Shown here: piece after piece, positions 1-9,749 of the stretch
Layout of the letters: every line of letters begins with the position of its first letter
Position numbering within the stretch: position 1 is the first letter of the stretch
Assembly: GCF_028858535.1 (NCBI RefSeq)
Contig: NZ_JAPMOU010000036.1
Coordinates: forward strand, 1-57,380
Direction: 5' to 3'
From: Spartinivicinus poritis
GTDB lineage: Bacteria; Pseudomonadota; Gammaproteobacteria; Pseudomonadales; Zooshikellaceae
Length of the DNA: 57,380 bases
The notes under the pieces: generated by a model
What the model saw: only the letters and a program-made list of their open reading frames with translations
Databases searched by the model: none
Told to the model about the DNA's origin: nothing
Program-made: the position numbers and the translations under genes

Positions 1-2
1 TT

Positions 3-65
3 GTGTATAATTTAAAACGTCGTGGTAAAGGGTTATTAAGTGATTTAGTAGGGCTATTAATATAG
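3..65 (+). CDS. C-terminal tail of a protein beginning before the window (partial)
   Basis: The third forward frame is open from the window edge to a TAG at 63-65 and encodes about 20 residues containing YNLKRRGKG. A Tyr-Asn-Leu-Lys-Arg stretch near the C terminus occurs in several IS4/IS5/IS1182-type transposases, so a transposase tail is possible. The fragment is far too short to prove this. A hairpin overlaps the stop codon, as expected at a transcript end. Non-coding sequence remains an alternative. Confidence 0.2.
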   Translation: MYNLKRRGKGLLSDLVGLLI

Positions 66-68
66 CCC
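51..68 (+). terminator. Hairpin overlapping the stop of the leading partial frame
   Basis: GGGCTAT and ATAGCCC form a 7-bp stem around a TAAT loop. No U-tract follows, so it is only a weak terminator candidate. Confidence 0.25.
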
Positions 69-253
69 CCAGGAATCTATATTGAGCCATATTTATTCAA
101 TAATGATTGGGTTTATCTGTAAACAAGTTGTTGTATACCCAATCCTCACTTCAGTAATGATGACTCTCACGGAATAACAAAGCCTGTTTGACCCTATGGG
201 AATATTACTTCTAGACTTGAGCAGAATTCATCTTCTTAAGTAGGAAACAAATA

Positions 254-655
254 ATGGCACTGACATTCGGTGGGCGTCGTTTAGTAGCGCTTATTTTAAC
301 TTGTTGTATAGCTCTGCTCTCAATTCAAACCACGATGGTACGAGCGGGTATGGTGGGCACTGATCAGGTCATCGCAGAAGAGCAGCACCAGGTAGATAAA
401 GAAGCCTTGCTAAGTATGCTTGAAGAGGACGAAGTAAAGGAAAAGCTTCAAGCGCTAGGAGTGCCAGAAGAACAAGTCAAATCTCGAATTGATGCAATGA
501 CACCTGAAGAGCTTGCGCAGTTTAATGAAAAATTAACTGAACTGCCTGCGGGTAGTGGCGTTGCTGGTGTGATTGTCTTATTTTTAGTGGTCTTTATTGT
601 AACCGATATGCTGTGTGCAACGGATATATTTACTTTTGTACGCTGTATTAATTAA
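254..655 (+). CDS. PA2779 family protein
   Basis: A 133-residue protein with an N-terminal export signal (hydrophobic residues about 10-30), an acidic middle rich in Glu and Gln, and a C-terminal hydrophobic segment at about 103-120. Length, layout and the PEEQVKSRIDAMTPEELAQ-type helix match the PA2779 family of small envelope proteins. The next gene, 11 bases downstream, is the PA2778-type peptidase that usually accompanies it, so the two are almost certainly one operon. Its biochemical function is unknown. The family assignment rests on sequence pattern plus neighbour. Confidence 0.75.
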   Translation: MALTFGGRRLVALILTCCIALLSIQTTMVRAGMVGTDQVIAEEQHQVDKEALLSMLEEDEVKEKLQALGVPEEQVKSRIDAMTPEELAQFNEKLTELPAGSGVAGVIVLFLVVFIVTDMLCATDIFTFVRCIN

Positions 656-666
656 ATAAGAAAATA

Positions 667-1695
667 GTGGCAAATTTTTTTAAATCCTTATTGCTCCTTA
701 CTTATGCCCGGCACTTGCTGGGCATTTTTATTTTATTGGCATTAACGGGATGTGCCAGTAATGGCTTTATAAAACAAATGGATGAGCTACCTGCTGATAG
801 CTTTTATCAAGTAGAGCTGGAGCAGGTACCCTTTTTTCCTCAAACCGAATACCACTGCGGTCCTGCTGCTTTGGCAACTGTTTTGAGTTATTGGCAGGTG
901 CCGGTGGTGCCAGATGATTTGGTCGATGAGGTTTACACGCCTGCCAAGCAGGGTAGTTTTCAAGTTGAACTGGTGGCAGCCACCCGTCAGCGTGGTTTGT
1001 TAGCCTATGAAATGAAAGGCTCTCTACAACAGTTGCTGGCGGAAATCACTGCCGGGCACCCTGTGCTAGTCATGCTGAATTTAGGCTATAGCTGGTACCC
1101 TCAGTGGCATTATGCGGTGGTGGTAGGCTTTGAGTGGTCAGAAAAACAGGTAGTGCTCAGGTCAGAACAACATAAGCGGTATAAAATGCCCCTGGCATTA
1201 TTTGGAAAAACCTGGAGCAGAGCCAAATACTGGGGGCTTGTTGCATTACCCCCTGATCGGCTGCCGGCCTCGGCTAATCCACTCGCTTACCTAAAGGCAG
1301 CCCAATCGCTGGAGCAGGTCAACCAGCGTGAGGCAGCGATTATGGCCTATCAAACAGCGCTCAAAACCTGGGATCATCAGCCTATTGCTTTATTAGGGTT
1401 AGGTAATGCCCATTATGCTAATCAGCAGTGGCAACAATCGGTAGATGCATTGATGGCTCTGGTAAAGGAACACCCTCATCATACGGTGGGCTGGAATAAT
1501 CTGAGCTATGTTTTGGCAACAAGCGGTTGCCAGAGTGCAGCACAGCAGGCATTGGCCTGTGGCTTAGCCGTTCAGCCTGAAAGCTCACAACTGCTTGCGA
1601 CCCAACAAGAAATTCAAGCACTAACAGTCAAAAAGCGGCTTAAGCAATGCCCAAAGGTAGAGTGTGATCGAGGTCGTAAGCTTAACCAACAGTAA
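667..1695 (+). CDS. PA2778 family cysteine peptidase lipoprotein (C39-like, TPR)
   Basis: The protein starts at GTG. A lipobox (LTGC, Cys29) predicts lipidation and membrane anchoring. A papain-like C39 domain follows, with catalytic Cys64 in YHCGPAAL and His148 in WHYAVVVGF. A TPR-like helical region covers about 207-320 (repeats near KAAQSLEQVNQREAAIMAYQ and LLGLGNAHYANQQWQQSV). C39-type peptidases cleave after double-Gly or related sites in exported peptides. This branch is usually encoded beside PA2779, as here, with no promoter-sized gap, suggesting a joint envelope role. The substrate is not known. Confidence 0.85.
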   Translation: MANFFKSLLLLTYARHLLGIFILLALTGCASNGFIKQMDELPADSFYQVELEQVPFFPQTEYHCGPAALATVLSYWQVPVVPDDLVDEVYTPAKQGSFQVELVAATRQRGLLAYEMKGSLQQLLAEITAGHPVLVMLNLGYSWYPQWHYAVVVGFEWSEKQVVLRSEQHKRYKMPLALFGKTWSRAKYWGLVALPPDRLPASANPLAYLKAAQSLEQVNQREAAIMAYQTALKTWDHQPIALLGLGNAHYANQQWQQSVDALMALVKEHPHHTVGWNNLSYVLATSGCQSAAQQALACGLAVQPESSQLLATQQEIQALTVKKRLKQCPKVECDRGRKLNQQ

Positions 1696-1807
1696 TCAAA
1701 ACTAATCCCCTAAAATATTATTTAACTTGTTTATAATGACCTGACGGGCCTCTTTGATTATGATGAGCAAACTTTTCTTAAACTAAGCTGTATAATTTAT
1801 TATCGGT

Positions 1808-2266
1808 ATGGATCCAAATCATTATTTTTACGGTTGGATGATTTATTTAGCGAGTGCCTTTGGCTGTTTTTTAGTCTGGGTGCGTATGACAAGATCATTA
1901 AGCCGCTTTCTAAAAGGTTTGTTACGTGGAGTTGTGGCAGTTGCCTTATTTACCCCATGGTATGTTGATAACAACCAAGATTACTTAGCACCTGCTGGCC
2001 TGGTGGCCTTATATGATGCTTTAACCAAAGGGGCTGAGTCAGCCTATCGAGCAGGACATGTGGTTGCTGTGGCAGAGCTACTGATGTTTGTTTTGCTGTT
2101 AGGGTTGTTCATCGTTTTGCCATCTCCTAAACCCAAGCGAACTAAGTCGAAAGCAGAGGCACAAGACAAGCGTAAGCCTGCTACTCGTCAACAACAAACT
2201 AAGCAGAAAAAGCGCACGAAAAAACCTCCCCAACAACCTAAAGAGCGGATTACCCCAACGATTTAA
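1808..2266 (+). CDS. Small membrane protein with basic cytoplasmic tail
   Basis: A 152-residue protein with hydrophobic segments at about 8-26, 38-50 and 86-104. A very basic Lys/Arg/Gln/Pro-rich tail (about 107-152) is probably cytoplasmic by the positive-inside rule. I do not recognise a domain. It lies upstream of the TIGR03503-type VWA gene on the same strand, but a 300-base gap with a hairpin separates them, so co-transcription is uncertain. Function unknown. Confidence 0.6.
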   Translation: MDPNHYFYGWMIYLASAFGCFLVWVRMTRSLSRFLKGLLRGVVAVALFTPWYVDNNQDYLAPAGLVALYDALTKGAESAYRAGHVVAVAELLMFVLLLGLFIVLPSPKPKRTKSKAEAQDKRKPATRQQQTKQKKRTKKPPQQPKERITPTI

Positions 2267-2309
2267 ACTGTATAGTCGTCTGCTATTTGTCTTCTGCCTT
2301 TCCGAACTT

Positions 2310-2328
2310 CGCCTCCATTCTGGAGGCG
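2310..2328 (+). terminator. Stem-loop in the 300-base gap after the small membrane protein
   Basis: CGCCTCCA and TGGAGGCG form an 8-bp stem with a TTC loop, without a clear U-tract. A second short stem (AAAGCC/GGCTTT, 2467-2483) lies further on. Nothing else is evident between 2267 and 2566 except the Shine-Dalgarno AAGGAG before the next gene. Confidence 0.4.
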
Positions 2329-2566
2329 TCAATACCTGCTTAACCGTGCCATTTACAATAAAACTGCTATAACTTAATGGTGGTACCAGATATTTTCCTG
2401 TGCTGATCGGTTATATGCAGTAGCGGCTTACAATTGGCCTGAATACAACAAATTGTAACAGGCATAAAAGCCGTGAAGGCTTTGGGTTCAGATGCAGAAG
2501 TGTGTAGCTTGATCACAAGCAAATTGGCACAGGCTGGTCATTAGTCACTATTGCAAGGAGCTGGCA

Positions 2567-4888
2567 ATGACTCATAGGGCTGGGTCTATCATCCTGGCAA
2601 GCTTATTTAATCCACACCTGGCGGTGGTTAAATTTATCATTAGCACGCTGAGGCAAGGTGGCAGGGCATTTATTCCATTTTTATTATTGCTTCTCTTTCG
2701 CTTTATAGTTGTTAGTGCCGCTTTTGCTGAAGAATCTGATCAGTCTCCCTCCACCCAAGTTGCTGCTGCTGATGTCCGAATGCTCGTGGATATTTCAGGC
2801 AGTATGAAAATTAATGATCCCCAAAACTTACGAGTACCTGCAATAGAGTTAATGGTTGAATTATTACCAAAAGGAAGTAAGGCAGGAGTATGGAATTTTG
2901 GGCAGCATATCAAACCATTGGTGCCCTATGACGAGGTTAATGACAAATGGCGCCAACAAGCAAGGCAACAAGTAGGAAAAATCAACTCAACTGGGTTATT
3001 TACCAATATTCGTGAAGCCCTCAATGTAGCTGCATTTGATCGTAATACCCAGGCAAAACAGCCTCGCCATATCATCCTGCTAACCGACGGTATGGTGGAT
3101 ATTTCAAAAGATCCAGATAAGAATAAGACCGAACGTGAGCGAATTATTACCGAACAAATTCCAGTACTCAGTCAGGCTGGTTACACTATTCATACCATTG
3201 CGTTATCCAGTAATTCTGATCGGGAGTTGATGGATACCCTAGCCATAGAAACGGGTGGGTTTTCTTCCGAAGCCAATGATGCTGAAGCATTAACCAAACT
3301 ATTTTTAAAAGCGCTGGAGCAAACGGCACCGGCTGAACAAGTCCCCTTAAAAGATAATAAATTCTTGGTAGATTCCAGCGTTGAAGAGTTTACGTTACTG
3401 GTTTTTAAGCCTCGCCTTGAAGCCGTAACCCAACTCTTATCGCCTGATCAAACGCTCTACTCCAAAGACAATATCACTGATGATATTAAATGGCATAGTA
3501 CTGATCAGTATGACTTAGTTACAGTACAAAAGCCGTATGAAGGTGAGTGGCTGTTACAAGCAGAGCCTGACCCTGATAACCGAGTTACCATTGTTAGTGA
3601 CTTAAAATTAAAAGTAAATGAAATCCCCAGTAACTTATTTTTAGGGCAGGAAGTCGAGCTGGATTTCTGGTTTGAGGAGCAAGGCAAAACGATTCTTAAA
3701 GAGGAGTTTTTACAGGTTATTCAAGGCAGTTGGCGGGTATATCAAACCGCAAAATTAATCAGTGAGCAACCAATAAAAGGGGAGGATTCACTAAAAGAAG
3801 GACATTTTACTGATCTACTTAAGCCATTTCCAGAGTTAGGTGATTATCGGATTGAGCTGGTTATTGATGCCAATACGTTTAATCGCCGTTACGCAAAACT
3901 CGTCTCAGTTCGTCAACCATTTAAAATTGAGAGTGAATTGTTCAATGAAGATGGTCAAGATAAGTATTTAGTGGTAGTGAAACCCCGCAGTCAGTCGATT
4001 GATAGAAAATCATCTAAAGTCATCGCTCAAGTGCGCTACCCTGATGGCACCAAGCAGCTTCGTCCAGTACCGTTATATAAAGATGGTCGGAGTTGGCGAT
4101 TTTCCATTGAGCGTTTGCAGCAAGGTCAACACAAAGTTTTTTTTAATATCAATGCACAAGCGAAAGATGGACAATCGCTGAAAATTGAAACTGCTCCAAT
4201 TATATTGAACTACCCAGAAACACAAACAGCCACTGTAGAAGCTGGAGTGGCGCCTGAGCCAGAGCCAGAAAAAGCTGAGCAGGAAGTGGAACCAGAAGAG
4301 GATACGAGCACTGAAGCGGAACAAGAGCCTGAAACAGAAGAACAGCTGGACGCTGAAGAAGAGCCAGAGGGAGAGGCTGAAGCTGCAGAAGATGAGTTAG
4401 GCTGGATTACTTATGCAGGTATTGCCTTGGGCAATATATTGGTGTTGGGCGGTTTATTTTTTGCCTATAAAAAATTGATAAAGAGTGGTGATGAAAAGCT
4501 TGATGATGAGGCAGCTGAGTCTGATAAAGAAGGGACAGGAAATGAAGAAAAAACAAGTGATGAAAAGCCTGAAGTACTAGAAGCGGAATTAGAAGAGCCT
4601 GATGAGCCAGAGCCGGAACCCGAAGAAGAGCCCATGGCAGAAGACGATGACATGGAAATTGAACTACCAGCTGATGATCTTGAAGACTTAACGGCCAGTG
4701 AACCAGTAGCCGAGGCAGATGAGCCGCCTCCTGCTCCATCAGAAGCGGTGGATGAGGAACAAGCTGAAACCAAGGATCAGTTAGATGAAGATGATATTCC
4801 TACCGAAGACCCTGAAGATTTACTGAATGAAGACTTTGACCTATCGGGGGGAGATGAGTCTGATGAAAAAAAGAATAAGTCTGAATAA
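2567..4888 (+). CDS. TIGR03503 family VWA-domain membrane protein
   Basis: A 773-residue envelope protein. The start is fixed by AAGGAG six bases before ATG. A long n-region and hydrophobic core end at about AFA54, giving a signal sequence. A von Willebrand A domain covers about 68-250, with the MIDAS motif D75-x-S77-x-S79 and a TNIREAL segment around 145. Beta-rich domains follow. An acidic Glu/Pro-rich linker (about 560-610), one transmembrane helix (about 611-640) and a very acidic tail (640-773) end the protein. The layout matches the TIGR03503 family of proteobacterial proteins, whose role is not established. VWA-MIDAS domains bind metal and protein partners. The acidic, low-complexity tail is likely disordered and cytoplasmic. 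Confidence 0.8.
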   Translation: MTHRAGSIILASLFNPHLAVVKFIISTLRQGGRAFIPFLLLLLFRFIVVSAAFAEESDQSPSTQVAAADVRMLVDISGSMKINDPQNLRVPAIELMVELLPKGSKAGVWNFGQHIKPLVPYDEVNDKWRQQARQQVGKINSTGLFTNIREALNVAAFDRNTQAKQPRHIILLTDGMVDISKDPDKNKTERERIITEQIPVLSQAGYTIHTIALSSNSDRELMDTLAIETGGFSSEANDAEALTKLFLKALEQTAPAEQVPLKDNKFLVDSSVEEFTLLVFKPRLEAVTQLLSPDQTLYSKDNITDDIKWHSTDQYDLVTVQKPYEGEWLLQAEPDPDNRVTIVSDLKLKVNEIPSNLFLGQEVELDFWFEEQGKTILKEEFLQVIQGSWRVYQTAKLISEQPIKGEDSLKEGHFTDLLKPFPELGDYRIELVIDANTFNRRYAKLVSVRQPFKIESELFNEDGQDKYLVVVKPRSQSIDRKSSKVIAQVRYPDGTKQLRPVPLYKDGRSWRFSIERLQQGQHKVFFNINAQAKDGQSLKIETAPIILNYPETQTATVEAGVAPEPEPEKAEQEVEPEEDTSTEAEQEPETEEQLDAEEEPEGEAEAAEDELGWITYAGIALGNILVLGGLFFAYKKLIKSGDEKLDDEAAESDKEGTGNEEKTSDEKPEVLEAELEEPDEPEPEPEEEPMAEDDDMEIELPADDLEDLTASEPVAEADEPPPAPSEAVDEEQAETKDQLDEDDIPTEDPEDLLNEDFDLSGGDESDEKKNKSE

Positions 4889-5032
4889 ATCAACCGTCGT
4901 TTATTAACAGCTCCTTTTCCTGCTTATTATACTCAAAGCGTAGAGTATATCGTGATATAGTAGGTAAAAGTATTTACTTATTCATCGCTGCTATAGGCGA
5001 ATTACTGGCGTTATACGTGAATTTTTAGGGTT

Positions 5033-5812
5033 ATGTGCGAATTATTAGGTATGAGTGCCAATGTCCCAACGGACATTTGTTTTAGTTTTACTGGGCTTAT
5101 GCAGCGAGGAGGGCGCACTGGCCCGCATAAAGATGGCTGGGGCATTGTGTTGTATGAAGGAAAAGCCATTCGCGAGTTTCGTGATAGCCAGCCAAGTTAT
5201 CAATCCGCAGTGGCAGAGCTGGTAAAACAATACCCTATTAAGAGCTGTATTGTCATTAGCCATATTCGACAAGCTAACTCCGGGCGAGTTTGTTTAGAAA
5301 ATACACATCCTTTTATTCGAGAGTTGTGGGGAAGAAAATGGACTTTTGCCCATAATGGTCAGCTAAAAAAAGCCAAGCAAGAGCTTCCCTTATCATTTTA
5401 TTTACCCGTGGGAACCACCGATAGTGAACATGCCTTTTGCTGGATGTTAGCTCAAATAAGACAGCAGTTTCCTGTGATGCCTGAGCAACCAGAGCCTATG
5501 TGGCAGGCTATTCATCAATTGTGTTGTCAGCTCAATGAATATGGAGTGTTTAATTTATTATTAAGCGAAGCTAATTACCTGTATGCATTTTGCTCGACGA
5601 AATTATCCTGGCTAACACGACGAGCACCTTTTGCAGAAGCCATTTTGAAGGATGCTGAACTCAAAATTGACTTCCAAAAAGAAACCACCCCTAATGATGT
5701 AGTGACCGTTATAGCAACAGAGCCACTAACCACTAATGAAACCTGGAATACCTTAGAGCCGGGAGAACTGGCAGTATTTCAGTTGGGAGAGTTGGTGTCT
5801 ACTATCCGGTAG
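5033..5812 (+). CDS. Class II glutamine amidotransferase, YafJ-like
   Basis: A 259-residue Ntn-hydrolase. Cys2, exposed after Met removal (MCELLGMSAN), is the predicted nucleophile. Further family motifs are GPHKDGWG (about 31-38), SHIRQANSG (about 81-89), NTHPF and FAHNGQ. This matches stand-alone class II amidotransferases of the YafJ/EgtC-like group, which hydrolyse glutamine or gamma-glutamyl amides in the cytoplasm. No synthase partner lies nearby, so the acceptor is unknown. It is monocistronic, with a strong hairpin after the stop. Confidence 0.9.
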   Translation: MCELLGMSANVPTDICFSFTGLMQRGGRTGPHKDGWGIVLYEGKAIREFRDSQPSYQSAVAELVKQYPIKSCIVISHIRQANSGRVCLENTHPFIRELWGRKWTFAHNGQLKKAKQELPLSFYLPVGTTDSEHAFCWMLAQIRQQFPVMPEQPEPMWQAIHQLCCQLNEYGVFNLLLSEANYLYAFCSTKLSWLTRRAPFAEAILKDAELKIDFQKETTPNDVVTVIATEPLTTNETWNTLEPGELAVFQLGELVSTIR

Positions 5813-5834
5813 CTATTATTTTAGTATAGCCATT

Positions 5835-5862
5835 ATAAAGCTCTGGTTGGCCAGAGCTTTAT
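5835..5862 (+). terminator. Terminator after the amidotransferase gene
   Basis: A perfect 12-bp stem (ATAAAGCTCTGG with CCAGAGCTTTAT) closes on a TTGG tetraloop, 23 bases after the stop. The flanks are A/T rich, so it could act on both strands. The rest of 5863-6104 shows only AT-rich DNA that should hold the promoter of the next gene. Confidence 0.65.
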
Positions 5863-6104
5863 GAAACGATTGTATATTTAGTTTTCTATACAGATAGTTC
5901 TCAAGGTTTTGGCATATAACTAATTTGTTAATGTACTTTTTTTATATATTTTTTTCAGCACAGTAAGCTATCTTATAAGCAAAAGAAGATACTCAAGTTA
6001 CTTAGGTGCCCTTAACAGTACCTGGATACCTTAAATAACGATCACTTAACACAAGGGATAGTGTGCCAAAGTATTTAAACATACTAAAAGTATAATACCA
6101 ACCC

Positions 6105-8150
6105 TTGAAAAATAACGTGATTAATAAGAATTATTTGTTAGTGAAAATAGTTTTTTTTAGAAAAAGCTTGGTGCTGTTAAGTTTTTTTAGCATCCTACCA
6201 GGCTATGGAGGAGAGATAACCGGTTCAGTAGATACTAGCTTATCTTATGGCGCAATGTGGCGAGTGGAAGGACGAGATACTCGAAAATATGGGAATGATA
6301 CAGAGCCTACCCATGATGAGGTTAATTCTAATGATGGTAATCGTAATTATGATACAGGACTAGTTTCTAATACTTATAAAATAACTGCTGAATTAGAAGC
6401 TAATTATTCTAACCTTGATAGTAATATTGAAAATATAGGAGTATTTATTAGAGGGCGGGCCTTTTATGATACTGTTGTGATAGGTCAGGCTACTGATTGG
6501 AATCATGCAAATAGTCGCTTTATTAATCGAAGGTTTCTTGATCAAACTAATACTTATCCTTATGGTGATGGTTTTGATAGTGAAGTGGAGGGATTGATTG
6601 GTAAGGATGCTTCTCTATTAGATGCTTATCTTTATAGTAACTTCAATCTATATGAGAAAACACTTGATGTACGCATTGGTCAGCAAGTATTAAATTGGGG
6701 AGAAGGACTTTTTTACAGGGAAGGAATTAACACTATTAACCCAATAGATGCAGTTCATATTTCTTTACCTGGCTCTGAAGTGAAGGATTTATTAATTCCA
6801 CAAATGGCTTTATCTTTCACTATAGGGCTGACAGATAATGTTTCTATGGAAGCGTACTATATGTTGGAGTGGGATGAATCTATAGTACCTCCTAGAGGAT
6901 CCTATTTTAGTAATAATGATATCGTTTCTGAGGGAGCAGACAAAGGCTATAATAAAGTGAGTGACGGTATAAAGCTTATTGCAAATGCTTATAATACAGT
7001 TTTGGCTCCAGGTGAAGACTTGTATACCGATTTAAATATAAATACAAATTCAGCGCAGGATTATCTGGTTGTAGCTGATGTTGGCCAGAAACAATCTGCG
7101 TCAGATGGAGGGCAATGGGGAGTTAACTTTAAATATTTTGCTGAAAGCCTTAATGGTACAGAGTTTGGAGTGTATTATGTTAATTATCACTCCCAAATAC
7201 CGTTTGTCCAAGCCAAGATACCAAATGATGGTAGAATAGAGGATTTTAATTCTAATGAAAATCGTAAAATAAGAAATATATGCTTAGATCCTAGATTGGG
7301 GCTAGACATTGATGGAATTAGCACATGTATTGCTGGTTTGTCAGCAGGACATGTTCTTTCTAATGATGTATTTGTAAGGAGAGCTTTTCCAGAAGATATT
7401 CGTATGTATGGACTAAGCTTTAATACTACTATTGGAAACACAGCTATTGCTGGTGAATTGGCTTATCGACCTAATATGCCAATGTGGATTGATCATCTAG
7501 ATGATTTAGGTGCGGGTATATCCTTGAATACAGTATCGCTTTCTAACCAAGTCGCGGCGGGGCTATCTAACGTTTGTTCTGGAAATACTTTTAATATATC
7601 TCAAGCAAGGGCTAGAAATAGAGCTTGTTTAGGAAGTTGGTATAATAACTTCGAACGTGTAGAATTATGGACTGGTTCATTAATATTTATCCATAATTTT
7701 GGTTCTTTAATAGGGTTTGATAGTCTGACAGGGTTATTTGAGCCTCACTTCGAAATGATATCTGGTATAGGTGGTGATTATGATAGGTTTCTGTCAAACG
7801 GCTCTGGCCCTTATAATCAGCATATTTTTGCTAGTGACTATACCCCTGCCCATGAACGTTTAGACCGTTTTAGCTGGGGTTATACGATAGTACTTTCTGG
7901 CGTGTGGAACGATGCGTTTGCAGGTATTAATTTAAACCCAATTTTGCGCTTCAAGCATGATGTAGATGGTAACTCAAGGGTAACAGGTAGTTTTATGGAA
8001 GACCGTAAAGCGGCAACTGTTGAATTAAATGCAAACTACTTAGAGACTATTTCAGCCAGTATTAGTTATTCAAATTTTTTTGGGGCAGAACGACGGAATA
8101 AATTAAATGACAGAGACCATATAGCAGTAACTATCAAATATGATTTTTGA
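6105..8150 (+). CDS. DUF1302 family outer-membrane protein
   Basis: A 681-residue protein with a signal peptide ending near GYGGE, followed by a beta-barrel pattern finishing in a terminal aromatic residue (HIAVTIKYDF). Motifs such as LDVRIGQQVLNWGEG, GEVKD/LIPQMALS-like stretches and FKHDVDGNS are characteristic of DUF1302. DUF1302 proteins are usually encoded with DUF1329 and often with RND/MmpL-type transporters and BNR proteins. They are thought to move hydrophobic compounds across the envelope. Here the DUF1329 gene is convergent. The start is uncertain: TTG at 6105 lacks a good ribosome site, and GTG at 6141 gives a more compact signal peptide. Confidence 0.85.
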   Translation: MKNNVINKNYLLVKIVFFRKSLVLLSFFSILPGYGGEITGSVDTSLSYGAMWRVEGRDTRKYGNDTEPTHDEVNSNDGNRNYDTGLVSNTYKITAELEANYSNLDSNIENIGVFIRGRAFYDTVVIGQATDWNHANSRFINRRFLDQTNTYPYGDGFDSEVEGLIGKDASLLDAYLYSNFNLYEKTLDVRIGQQVLNWGEGLFYREGINTINPIDAVHISLPGSEVKDLLIPQMALSFTIGLTDNVSMEAYYMLEWDESIVPPRGSYFSNNDIVSEGADKGYNKVSDGIKLIANAYNTVLAPGEDLYTDLNINTNSAQDYLVVADVGQKQSASDGGQWGVNFKYFAESLNGTEFGVYYVNYHSQIPFVQAKIPNDGRIEDFNSNENRKIRNICLDPRLGLDIDGISTCIAGLSAGHVLSNDVFVRRAFPEDIRMYGLSFNTTIGNTAIAGELAYRPNMPMWIDHLDDLGAGISLNTVSLSNQVAAGLSNVCSGNTFNISQARARNRACLGSWYNNFERVELWTGSLIFIHNFGSLIGFDSLTGLFEPHFEMISGIGGDYDRFLSNGSGPYNQHIFASDYTPAHERLDRFSWGYTIVLSGVWNDAFAGINLNPILRFKHDVDGNSRVTGSFMEDRKAATVELNANYLETISASISYSNFFGAERRNKLNDRDHIAVTIKYDF

Positions 8151-8202
8151 GGAGCAAAGAAAGCTAGTCATTTGAACGATGAGATAATAGTACAAGGGGC
8201 TT

Positions 8203-9588
8203 TTATCTTCTACCTTTTTGTCTAAGAGCTGCTGGTCTAAAGTGGCTTTTTTTAGGTGAAGTTTTAGAAAACTCTATAAAGGTTTTCAATTCATTAGATA
8301 TGCCACTTATAAAATACCGTCGAGATTGAAGGTCGTGATGAACATCTAATCCTGTCCATATTGTAGGTTGATCATAATAATTTAACAGGTAGGCCATATT
8401 AATACGCCATAACTTATCTCGATTATCATAAAGATCAACGATGGCTGCTCCCCAGCTATCTTCATCCAAATATAAGATCCGTTTAGAATAAATATGTCGC
8501 TTTCCTTTTTTGAGAGTTCCTTCTACAATCCAAACACGATGCAACTCATATCGGGTGTGATGAGGATTTATGTGTCCAATTTTTAAGATATCATTGTTTT
8601 TTAAGTTAGGACTAATAAGCTTATAGTTATTATAGGGTATGAAAATCTCTTTCTTGCCTTTAAGTTTCCATTCGAAACGATCTGGAGAGCCATTAAACAT
8701 GTCCACATCATCAATAGTTACTAACCCATCTGCCATATCAACAGGAGTGTCATAAGATGCATTAGGGGCTCGACGAACGCGACGTTGGCCTACATTATAT
8801 GCCCAGGATAATCGTGGTTGTTTCATTTGGTCTAGAGTTTCATATTTTAATAAATAGCTGCCTGCTAATCGAGGAGGAGTGAGTATGTGGGATAAATAAT
8901 AAATAAGAATATTATCTAACGTTGATTCATTACCTAGTGGATTATAATAATGAAAATAGGCTTCTTGCAGAACAGAAACAGGTATATAGTTGCCATTACG
9001 ATGGATAGCAGCTACAGTTACTGTGCGTTTAGCATATATTCCACGGTAACGAACTATATGATTCCAGAGGGCTTCTATACCATTTTTAGGAATTGGGAAA
9101 GGAAAACCTGCATAAGCACCAGTGAAGCCACTACCATTATTAATTAATTTTGCCGTAGTTGCATTTTTATAAGTATTTTTATAAATAAAGGAGGGGAGCG
9201 CCCCAGTTCGACGAGACTTGTAAATAGGCATTTTGAAAGTGTTTGGGTAAGAATAGAATAATGCTACTTGTCCTTTTGAAAGGTTGCTCGAATACTGTTT
9301 GAAATTATTTGAGGTGATAGTAAATAGTGGTTTATCCCTAGGATAAGGATTAGGGTAATGCTGTCCTGGTTTATATGCTGCTGGTATATCACTTTTCTGT
9401 ATACCTCCATTCCAGTCAGGGATTTCTCCAGTGTTGTTTCCTTTTCTCTCTGCCCCTATTGGAGTTAGGTCACTTTTTAACAATTCAGCTTCTTTAGGAG
9501 ACACTGCGGCCAATGTTGCTTTAATGATTAAGATAGAAGCAGAAGAGATAATAAAGGTAGTACTAGTAATAAAGTAGGAATGAAACAT
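8203..9588 (-). CDS. DUF1329 family protein
   Basis: A 461-residue exported protein. An N-terminal hydrophobic signal (about 8-28) is followed by the DUF1329 opening (SPKEAELLKSDLTPIGAERKGN..GEIPDWNGG), the YPNPYPRDKPLFTITSNN segment and the C-terminal LYLDEDSWGAAIVDLYDNRDKLWR segment. DUF1329 proteins have a LolB/LppX-like half-barrel and pair with DUF1302 barrels, so a periplasmic hydrophobic-ligand carrier is plausible. The gene ends 52 bases from its convergent DUF1302 partner. The minus-strand NACHT gene ends 161 bases upstream and could be co-transcribed. Confidence 0.85.
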   Translation of the reverse strand: MFHSYFITSTTFIISSASILIIKATLAAVSPKEAELLKSDLTPIGAERKGNNTGEIPDWNGGIQKSDIPAAYKPGQHYPNPYPRDKPLFTITSNNFKQYSSNLSKGQVALFYSYPNTFKMPIYKSRRTGALPSFIYKNTYKNATTAKLINNGSGFTGAYAGFPFPIPKNGIEALWNHIVRYRGIYAKRTVTVAAIHRNGNYIPVSVLQEAYFHYYNPLGNESTLDNILIYYLSHILTPPRLAGSYLLKYETLDQMKQPRLSWAYNVGQRRVRRAPNASYDTPVDMADGLVTIDDVDMFNGSPDRFEWKLKGKKEIFIPYNNYKLISPNLKNNDILKIGHINPHHTRYELHRVWIVEGTLKKGKRHIYSKRILYLDEDSWGAAIVDLYDNRDKLWRINMAYLLNYYDQPTIWTGLDVHHDLQSRRYFISGISNELKTFIEFSKTSPKKSHFRPAALRQKGRR

Positions 9589-9749
9589 ATAACTCTCACT
9601 ATAAAACTGGTAGTTAAGTTAGTAGGAAGATGATTTGTGAGCCACGTTTTTATTTTTTGTAAATTAGATTAACAAGAGTTAACTATACCTATTTTAGCTT
9701 ATAGAGCTTAAGCGAACAAACTACTATATAGTTTAAAGTATGAAAGTAT

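Noticed and set aside
4407-4773. Minus-strand frames opposite the acidic tail of the VWA protein
   Set aside because: Ser- and Leu-rich frames are the expected reverse readings of Glu/Asp-rich codons.
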